From NCBI RefSeq assembly GCF_018294505.1, contig NC_057807.1, forward strand, positions 269,114,075 through 269,178,074: a DNA stretch of 64,000 nt. Direction: 5' to 3'. This document shows positions 56,993 through 64,000 of this stretch, piece after piece. The stretch is from Triticum aestivum. Its lineage: Eukaryota; Streptophyta; Magnoliopsida; Poales; Poaceae. The notes beneath the pieces are model-generated. The model did no database searches and was not told the origin of the DNA. It worked only from the letters and a program-made list of their open reading frames with translations. Every line of letters starts with the position of its first letter. Within the stretch, counting starts at the first letter, position 1. Both the position numbers and the translations under genes were made by a program.

Positions 56993-57838
56993 TCTTGGGA
57001 AGAGTAAATGTAGATCTGATGTGTAGAAATGGAGGGCAAGGGGAAATAAGGTGCAAAGTGTACATGAAGAACTAGCTGACAAATATAAGTACAGTGATGA
57101 AGGACAACATATACTTACAAGAACAATGCAGAACTAAGTTTCTTCATAAGCATTGCGTTTATTCTACATTAATTTAAGCATTAATATAGATATGATAATT
57201 TGGAGCAAACCATGGATAAGCGAGCTATAATGCACAATGGTGTCACATAATCCACCAGGTATGAATGTAAGGACAACGATAGGACAATAGGTACTCACAA
57301 GAGACAAACAACGACCATCATAGTTGCGATATCCTAGGTTTTGCGGCGCTGGTTCTACGCCAATATACGTCGGGTGCTATGTGATTTCTCCGGTAGCACG
57401 ACCTTTTTCAAGGACTTAGCTTGTACTCCTTCATGTTCTGCAATCACCCTCTTCCTTTTGGATGTCTGAAACACAAGAACATCATTTGAATGGAAAAACA
57501 TGGTATGCCGACAAATGGAATAGGTGTTTATAATGGATGGGCGTGGCATCTTCACATATATCATGAGTAAAATAAGCAGATGGTGGTGCAATGAAGCAAA
57601 TGAAATGCAAGACACCTTATGCAAGATATGTGCAACCAATAAACCTTGCTAAATTAGAACATGCACCTTATTGGGTGAATAGGATAGGCCATCTGCCTTT
57701 GACTCCTTGAGCTCAGAATAGTCATTAGGATCATATTCTGAATATGAATCTATAGGTCGGGAGCATGTAGGTTTCATTGCATCCACAATGGACCTCAATT
57801 CCTTGATGCCAAGTTTGTTACCCATTGAACTGGTCTGC

Positions 57839-59642
57839 AATATTCTTATGATGTGCGCATTCTTATATTCATTGTGATTACATACAATATCTGAAAAGCA
57901 TGAAAACATAAATAGTAGTGAGATTATCTTTGTAATGCAGAGGATATTGTAATATAATAGGGGCTCCCTGTAAACCCTTGTGTGCTATCACTGGATTCTG
58001 ATGAGAGAGCCCATGTGTGCTGTAATATGGTGAGTTGATTAATATAATCTGGCACAACTGCACAAAAAATAGGCTTCTTGTTGGGAGCTCCAGATGTAAG
58101 GATAGTTGGTAGATGATATGTTCATATTATACCGTACAGAAAGTTTGTTGCCAAACCATGACAACGAGAGCGCAGAGCCAGTAGGCAGATCGTAGTGTAG
58201 ATAATAGGGGTACACCATAATCACCATAAATAAATCGGGAAAGCAGAACTGGTTGGAAAATACAGGGTTTTGCCGCTACTAATATGCAGCCTATCGATCA
58301 CCTACAGGCTAGCTCTATTCATCTGAAGACGCATAGCTGTTACTATCAGTCTAGTCTATCAAAGACCGTGTGGTTCCCACCATTTCCGAGATATTATGGC
58401 AGACCAACTCGAAGTGCGAAATCATGTAGCTGAACCGGCCCAATAGAGTTGTCGACTGCAGATGTCCTTGCTCCACTTCCTAACAAGGAACATTCTATAC
58501 TTACTAAAGAAGAACAGAAGAGGAACATGTTAAAGAATAGAAGGGGAAGCATATTATTGAGATTCCCCTTCTTTCCATATAATGTTGGTTGCCCACCCAT
58601 GATGAATCAAAGCGCCCAAAGAAATGCAATTCCATGATGTCTCTCTATATGTGGCCACATGCGTTTGGAAACTCAAGTGGGAGCATTATCTAACCAATTG
58701 AATGTGTGTCTGTTAGCTAATGTCAGTATCATATCACATTCGTATTTGAAGAACCTTAGGACGTATGATTGGTGTGTTATTTAGCTTTAAAGGGTGGACA
58801 ACTGCTAGTAGGACACAAAGCACCTACGCAGATTGTAGTGTAGATATAATGGGAAAACCCTAAGCACCGGGAGTAAAATTAGGAAAGTGGAACTTGCTGG
58901 AATATATGTGCTAGTACTGACAGTACGGCTAGAAAGGCTTCGAATACCATCTCTCTAAAACTGAAGGCGCGGTACTATTAAGTCTAACTCTCAAAGGCGA
59001 CACATATGTTCGAATACGAAGAGTTGAAAGCGTCCATGACAATCGACATTTAGACCAACACAAAGAGTTGAAAGCGTCCATGACAAGCGACCGAATAGAC
59101 ATGTACACTGCAAATGTGCATGCTCCTCTTCACTACAAAGAACATATTGTACAACTATATACTCCCTCTGTTCCTAAATACAAATCTTTGTAGTGATTCC
59201 ATTATGGATCACATATGGATGTATATAGATACATTTTAGAGTGTAGATTCACTCATTTTGCTCCATATGTAGTCCATGGAGGAATCTCTACAAAGACTTA
59301 TATTTACGTACGGAGAGAGTACTTACAAAGGAAGAACATAAGAGGAGAATGCTAAAGAAGAGCAAGTAGATTTTGGATAATAAAATGTTGGTCGGCCACA
59401 CATGATGAACTAGAGCGCATAAACAACGCAACTCCCTGCTGTCCCTCGATATGTGGCGCATGTGCTTTTCGAAAGTAAAGTAGGAACATTAACCGAGCAA
59501 TTAAACATTCTCTGTTTTAGTACATTTCAACATCATATCAGATTCGTATTTGAGCAACTAAGTTTGGAATTATGAGTGGCATGTTGTTTAGCTTGATGGG
59601 TTGAGGAGCGCTACTTGCACGTACGTCTCGAAGCACCTACGA
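57839..59642. repeat. old tandem duplication of a ~650-bp unit
   Basis: Unit one (about 58185-58825) and unit two (about 58826-59640) share an ordered set of words: GCAGATYGTAGTGTAGATA near the start, GGAAAGYRGAACTKGYTGGAA, GAAGAACAKAAGAGGAR, AATGTTGGTYGSCCACMCATGATGAA, TCATATCASATTCGTATTTGA, AAGCACCTACG at the end. Unit two is longer because of the MITE and an internal repeat (AGAGTTGAAAGCGTCCATGACAA at ~59018 and ~59064). Unit one has a short inverted repeat, AGAAGGGGAA ... TTCCCCTTCT, at about 58538-58573. Non-coding. Confidence 0.65.
59160..59321. mobile_element. Stowaway-type (Mariner) MITE
   Basis: 162 bp including TA on both sides, with terminal inverted repeats TACTCCCTCTGTTCCTAAAT and (minus strand) TACTCTCTCCGTACGTAAAT. 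The interior has the familiar CATTTTAGAGTGTAGATTCAC block and folds as a near-continuous hairpin. Unit one of the surrounding duplication lacks it, which shows the empty site. Confidence 0.95.
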
Positions 59643-61516
59643 TAATAGTACTGAATATATGGGAGTGTCTACATGCAAGTCGCCTGACTTTTGTCATTTG
59701 GGTCAGTCAACCATTTTAGGCGGTTGGATGAAGATCCTACGTCTCCTAACCCTTCTTCTTCCTCGCCTCTTATTCTTCCCCTAAAGACCACCGCACGGGT
59801 CGCCGGCCGAACCACCGGACCCTGCCCTCTCATGAACCGGCCACCACCTCCGATCTTCCGCCACCCCAACCATCCCACTAGCTAACCTCACCCCCACCCG
59901 CGTCGAGTTTTGCCTCCGGCGAGGCCCCACCATAGCCCGATGACAGCCCCCCACAACCACTATCCCCACCTGAAACCCTAAGATAGATAATAGGGCAGCC
60001 CTCCGGCGAGCCCCTTCCTTCCCTCCAGTGATGTCCCAAAAATGGACAGACCCAATTTGAAATTCAGTCGACTGCCATTTAACCTAATGTGGAATATAAA
60101 AGGGGAAAACCATAAGCATTGCAAGAATAGTGGTGCATGTGCCACGACGGATCTGAAGGTGCAAACCGGACAAAGGCAACATCGCAACCAATGTTTGGTT
60201 TCAACTAACAAGTAAGATTCTAAGTGATGGACAAGAAATCACAGTAAAGCAGTGGCAATCTATTTTCTTGCCGAGATAAATAACTTGAGCAGATACGATA
60301 GAGTACTGCCTCTGGTGTGGCGCCGTGTAAGAATCTATTGAGGCATTGAGGGTGCTGCGGTAGTGATGGCTGTCGGCGGCATGGAAGCAGATCTAGGAGG
60401 GCAGACGGTGGCGGCAGGGGAAATATCCGGACGTGATGGACGAGACATTCGTACGAGCGTCCTCGGCAAGGAGGACGACGGCGTGGATGAAGCGAGAGGA
60501 CGTGAATCAAGGATCCTGGTCTGAAGCTGTGGATGAGAGAGGTCGATCTCTTGTAATGGATGACGACGTTGGGGTGTTAGCTCCGGCATGGTGGAGGAGG
60601 ACGGCGGTGGGTGGGGTGGCGGACGGAGGAGACTGCGGTGGAAAGGGTGTTTTGGCGCCTACGGAGTACGAATGGGGAAATGGAGGGAGAGGAAGAGGGG
60701 AACCATGTCTTCAGGGCGCGCTTGTCTCAAATGCAAGGAAATTTACAAACTTAGCCCCTGTTTAAAATTTCTTACATCACAGCAATAATAGTCGGTTGGG
60801 GATAGGACGGTAATCTCGCATACACCGAATATTTACCGACGGAGATTTAGGCCGACGAGAGTTTGTTTTGGCACCATCCGTGTATGAAACAGGGAGGGAG
60901 GCCAGAGGCCATTTCGGCCGAGGAGAAACTATGTTTTGGCGCCCACCGCGTATGAATCTGGGGAGGTAAGAGGCGGAGGCGGTTATGTCACATTTGAGTG
61001 AAATTACAAGCCTACCCCTATCAAAACCTATAGAAATCGAGCTGATAGGCTTTGCGTGTCAGGGATAGGCAGTAATTTCCATCTCGTAGATTTTGGTTTT
61101 AGGCGGTTACTGTGACTTTCCCCGCTTCGTTCAAATTTTTGCAGAGAAAGAGTGCAGGTTTACCGTTCCAACTCAATTCGAATCCAGTTTGTATTTTTTT
61201 GGGGCATGATCCATTTTGTATTAGAATACAAATCTATATACATCATATTTTTATATATACATTCAAAAGCACAACACCCTTTATACATAAATATGGTTTA
61301 CAAATGGCATGATCTCAGATTCATAAGGCTGGATCCATCTTAATTTGGATTTTCAAATATTTGAAACCACTTCATGTTGAAATCCAATGTATGCATTCCT
61401 CGCTAACTGTCTCCAATTAATGTATGTTTCATGCGTTTATTTTACTTCTCAAACATGTATAATGTGTTTCACACACGCAACATATAGTGTAATCCCATTT
61501 AGACATTAATTGCATA
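59643..61516. other. unassigned DNA with GC-rich exon-like tracts
   Basis: GC-rich tracts at 59730-59960 and 60330-60680 are open in several frames on both strands and look like captured 5' exons or promoters (on the minus strand a Pro/Ser-rich frame at 60335-60589; on the plus strand a Gly/Arg-rich frame at 60433-60765). The phrase TTTTGGCGCC(C/T)AC recurs at 60649, 60866 (decayed) and 60934 with GTRTGAAT downstream, a degenerate repeat. No family motif in any frame. Confidence 0.35.
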
Positions 61517-61716
61517 TAAACCATGCATTGTCTCTAATTAAAGAATCTATGGATCACTAATATTGATAAACTATATTACACATGTCCCCAAATTCAAATG
61601 AATATGCATTTTGATAAACCATGCATTGTCTCTAATTAAAGAATCTACGGATCACTAATATTGATAAACTATATTACACATGTCCCCAAATTCAAATGAA
61701 TATGCATTTTCATAAA
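61517..61716. repeat. 98-bp tandem duplication
   Basis: TAAACCATGCATTGTCTCTAA...GAATATGCATTTTGA at 61517-61614 is repeated at 61615-61712 with only a couple of differences, and the first bases of a third copy (TAAACC) follow. Confidence 0.9.
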
Positions 61717-61984
61717 CCAATTTTCGTTATGATATTATCGATGTCGTGATATCTAGTTTAAATATTTGAATCCCCTTTAATCTAGACATTCGTCTCATAT
61801 AGCTATCATGCATGCTTATATCTCTCTCTAGACCTATACGCCTTCATCATTTCGCGGGTATCTCTCGTGCTACTTGTATGTCTAAAATGATCTTTTATCT
61901 TCATAACACACTGAAGGTACTCTCTCCCTCGACCTTCACTCTATCTCTCTCTAAGTATATGTCGCTCCCTAGTATGTGTCTCTA

Positions 61985-62450
61985 ACTATGGTTCTCCATG
62001 TGAAATCTCTTTCTCTCACACAAACACAAACTTCGTCTCCCAGGGCCTCATTTCTCTCCACTATTCCCCTGTGTGCCACTCGCATACCCCCTCTCACACA
62101 GAGACGTCTTGCGCTCCTTAGGTATGAGAAGCTACGACTCTTCCTCTTAAATATCTCTTTCTCACACACAAACACAAACTTTGTCTCCCAGGGTCTCATA
62201 TCTCTCCACCATTCTCTTGTATGTCACTCCCACACACTCTCTCCCCCTAGAGATATCTCGTGTTCCCTGATATGTCTCTCTAGCTATCACTCTCGTTGTG
62301 AAATATCTTTCTCTCTCGCAAACACAAAATTCCGTCTCTCGGGATCTCATTTCTCTCTCATATTTGTTTGTATGTGACTCACATGCACTCTCTCTCTATC
62401 TCTCTCACACCCACACACATAACTCGGCCTTCTAATCCACTCGACTCTTA
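61985..62450. repeat. CT-rich tandem repeat, ~152-bp unit, three copies
   Basis: Units with AAATATCTTTCTCTC, CACAAACACAAACTTYGTCTCCCAGGG and CTCATTTCTCTCCA start near 61990, 62143 and 62296. A decayed fragment (CTCGCACACACAAAACTTC) recurs near 62593. The whole tract 61800-62720 is pyrimidine-rich on the plus strand. Confidence 0.8.
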
Positions 62451-62722
62451 TCTCTAACACACACACTAGCTAGCATCTTTATCTTTTTATTTATCTGTTT
62501 CTCCATCAACCTTCTTTCTCGCCCTCACTCTTGCCTCCTATCATGCACACTATATATGTTTCTCTCTACATGCAGTCATGTGCCCTCTTTTTATCTTTCT
62601 CTCGCACACACAAAACTTCACCCTCTGAACCACTCGGCAGTCATCTCTAACACACAAACTAGTTGATGTCCCTCTAGCAAGCATCTCTATCTCTCTATAT
62701 ATCTGTAGTTTCCCCGTCAACA

Positions 62723-64000
62723 CACTGGTGCAGAGACCTGCTATACAAACGGTTTTTAACCCCTTCCCACGACGATGTTTGGAACCATCGCCAAGTGAGT
62801 GTGGGCGATAGGGGGGTCCTTCCCACACGACCCAGAAACCGTTGGGGATAGGCCCTCCTGGCACATGGGCTGGGGCAAAATGAGTTCGTGTGCAATCTGG
62901 CGGGGCATCAAAACTCAGTTGTTTCCATTTGTATATACATCCCACACAGTGAATGCCAGAAAAAACATTTCCATTCATATGTATATCACACATAGTTTTT
63001 TGTGTGGAAACGTTTGTGCAAGGTGTCCTAACGCAAATAGTTCTCTGGCGGAAGCCGCGTGTGATCGTTAGTTGATTGAACACGCCTACTTTCTAGAAAC
63101 TGTGCGGGTTGTTTGAGTTCATCGCCCACGGTGCTGTTTGAGTAACCGTCTGCAATAGAAAACCCCAATAAGTAGGGTAATTAGCCTATTATTGATAATC
63201 CATGTACTAATCAAATTTATATTTCTTATAAAAACACACCAGATTTTTCATATCCGTATAACAGCAACCAGGATTTCATAATCGAATTACATCAGATAGC
63301 TTCGGCACTCAGTTTCGCCATTACACAACAGCACCAAGTTTCACATGCAACATCAAAAACCATTGGAAAGTAGCATCATACACGGTAAGTATACAGATGA
63401 ATCTCATCTGGGAAACTGCAGAAGCGGAAGGCAAATATTGAGCCTTGAGTGATGTTGAATGTCCTTGCAACTTTAGGCCAGTGGCTATGGATAATTGTCT
63501 TCCCAACCTTTGTCCTCTTCAGCAAGACTTCAATATTGTATCGTGGGTATTGAATGAATACCTTCCTCTCCACTTGACCATGCAGGTGCTTTGAGAGGTA
63601 ATCATCGGTGAACTGCTTTGAAAAGTACTGAAAACAAAGATATGCAAACAAGGTAAAAGAGTTAGTACCATCCTATAGTTGACTGATGGCGCAAGGGGTA
63701 AAAAAGGTAAAAGAGTGAGTACCATCCTATACTTGACTGACCTCTTCTTCATTGTGCAAACAAATATCTTGCTATTATTCGTCGCAAGTTTCTTCATCCT
63801 AACAATCTTTCTGAGTTTCTTAACTTGACTGATATTCATGGACATCTCAGTTCCCCATATGCAAACTGGCTCGAACAGTGGGTCTAAGCCTCTGACAGCA
63901 GGACCTACATGTGCAATACCAAATTTTAAGAAGCCTAAATATTAGAATGATTCCTACAGCTGCACAGTAATCTGCTATTAGCTAAAGTACCATGCTTGAA
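62723..64000. mobile_element. CACTA-2: left end of a CACTA element, same terminus as CACTA-1
   Basis: Terminus CACTGGTGCAGAGACCTGCT, then ACAAACGGTTTTTAACCCC, GTTTGGAACCATCGCCAAGT and CCTTCCCACACGACCCA, all shared with the right end of CACTA-1 read inward. Subterminal motifs with CACACAGT and GGAAACGTTTGTG follow. The element runs off the window edge; the base triplet before it is ACA. Confidence 0.85.
63376..63904 (-). CDS. B3-like DNA-binding domain gene, 3' exons (CACTA-2)
   Basis: Exon A, 63904-63723, follows the acceptor CATGTAG and encodes LDPLFEPVCIWGTEMSMNIS and a Lys-rich segment, ending YRM at a GT donor. The intron is 63722-63628 (ending TTTTCAG); exon B, 63627-63376, encodes YFSKQFTDDYLSKHLHGQVE, KVFIQYPRYNIEVLLKR, IIHSHWPKVARTFNITQGSI and FAFRFCSFPDEIHLYTYRV, then a stop. 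It aligns over its whole length with 11030-11557, with the intron at the same codon and phase. The HWPKVAR...ITQGSIFAFRF pattern fits the B3 fold of plant transcription factors. The intron contains a 24-bp direct repeat that duplicates the donor region (63660-63684 and 63719-63743). No premature stop is seen in these exons. Upstream exons lie beyond the window edge. Confidence 0.65.

Larger units (their letters stand above)
42253..57834 (-). pseudogene. CACTA-3 accessory gene, at least six exons, split by Copia
   Basis: Exons with GT/AG borders in minus-strand order: 57834-57667 (TSSMGNKLGIKELRSIVDAM ... YDPNDYSELKESKADGLSY), 57465-57299 (TSKRKRVIAEHEGVQAKSLK, stop at 57355), 57163-57119 (45 nt), then Copia, 43518-43474 (45 nt), 43359-43259, and 42600-42253 (GDSTAARKNCHRDSETNPLF ... 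KLVDISIKQV, stop). The small exons 57163-57119, 43518-43474 and the start of 43359-43259 are copies of one another (AATAAA..CAATG..GAAGAA). The last exon is coiled-coil like. Defects are an in-frame TAG in the 57465 exon, TAG in both 45-nt exons, a TG instead of AG acceptor at 43519-43520, and a run of eight G near 43305 that can shift the frame. I take it for the second ORF of a CACTA element; biochemical role unknown. Confidence 0.5.
40541..59640. mobile_element. CACTA-3: CACTA element carrying a minus-strand gene, split by Copia
   Basis: The left terminus CACTACAAAATAAAATACAC (40541) has TTT before it. The next ~1.3 kb has the dense subterminal repeats of a wheat CACTA group (Jorge-like from memory, unverified). 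A multi-exon minus-strand gene starts at 42253 and continues on the far side of the Copia element at 57119-57834, which shows that the host element spans the Copia insertion. I could not find the right terminus (a TTTTGTAGTG followed by TTT); the end coordinate is where I lose any link to the element and is uncertain. Confidence 0.6.

Noticed and set aside
57355..57639. 94-codon single-exon gene on the minus strand
   Set aside because: Only the part from 57465 down follows a good acceptor and shows coding character; the upstream part of the frame is intron.
59160..59321. CACTA terminus (TTTGTAGTG at ~59185) as the missing right end of CACTA-3
   Set aside because: The word lies inside a Stowaway MITE with its own inverted repeats and TA target; the flanking triplet does not match TTT.
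60335..60765. Opposed open frames on both strands as a gene
   Set aside because: Both are low-complexity results of high GC; neither has splice sites, a domain, or a homologous copy in the window.

Overview
This is plant nuclear DNA from a large grass genome, very probably a Triticeae (wheat, Aegilops or barley group). It is almost wholly transposable elements nested in one another: three Gypsy-type elements with intact ends, one 13.5-kb Copia element of Sirevirus type, at least two CACTA lineages, a Stowaway MITE and a tRNA-derived SINE. I found no intact single-copy host gene, no bacterial-style operon and no CRISPR array. Element classes are called from visible structure (LTR pairs, 5-bp target duplications, primer sites, protein motifs). 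Family names are guesses from memory and are marked as such.

Layout. 1-1515: end of a Gypsy LTR cut by the window edge. 2230-12426: a CACTA-like element (CACTA-1) with subterminal repeats, a coiled-coil ORF remnant, a tandem array of ~500-bp units, a 5S rRNA-derived fragment, a 169-aa unknown ORF, a 67-bp minisatellite and a two-exon B3-like gene ending ~870 bp from the right terminus. 12427-14467: 5' part of a Gypsy element (minus strand), broken where it meets the CACTA end. 15241-31179: a Gypsy element (Gypsy-A, minus strand; LTRs 482 bp; TSD ACGGG) with a broken gag and protease, no reverse transcriptase or integrase, and a multi-exon antisense gene on the plus strand with its own TATA box. 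Gypsy-B (16283-23408, TSD GTGGC) has landed 35 nt after the ATG of that antisense gene. 31771-40097: Gypsy-C (TSD CCCAC), which shares LTRs, leader and 3' region with Gypsy-B but carries gag-protease where Gypsy-B carries an unrelated ORF. 40541 onward: CACTA-3, a different lineage with GGCC-rich subterminal repeats and a multi-exon minus-strand gene that reaches 57834. Its introns and duplicated small exons are split by the Copia element at 43529-56992 (TSD TCTTG). 57.8-59.65 kb: an old tandem duplication, its second copy holding a Stowaway MITE. 59.65-62.72 kb: unassigned sequence with two tandem-repeat tracts. 62723-64000: start of CACTA-2, same terminus type as CACTA-1 and carrying a homologous B3-like gene.

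How parts relate. The four target-site duplications and the primer-binding sites give a clear insertion order (B after A; Copia after CACTA-3; SINE after Copia). Most element genes are dead: premature stops, frameshifts, a lost zinc-knuckle cysteine and an altered protease motif. The most unusual content is (i) a B3-like DNA-binding gene with the same intron at the same end of two CACTA copies, (ii) an antisense, separately promoted gene inside a Gypsy element, and (iii) exchange of the coding module between two related Gypsy elements.
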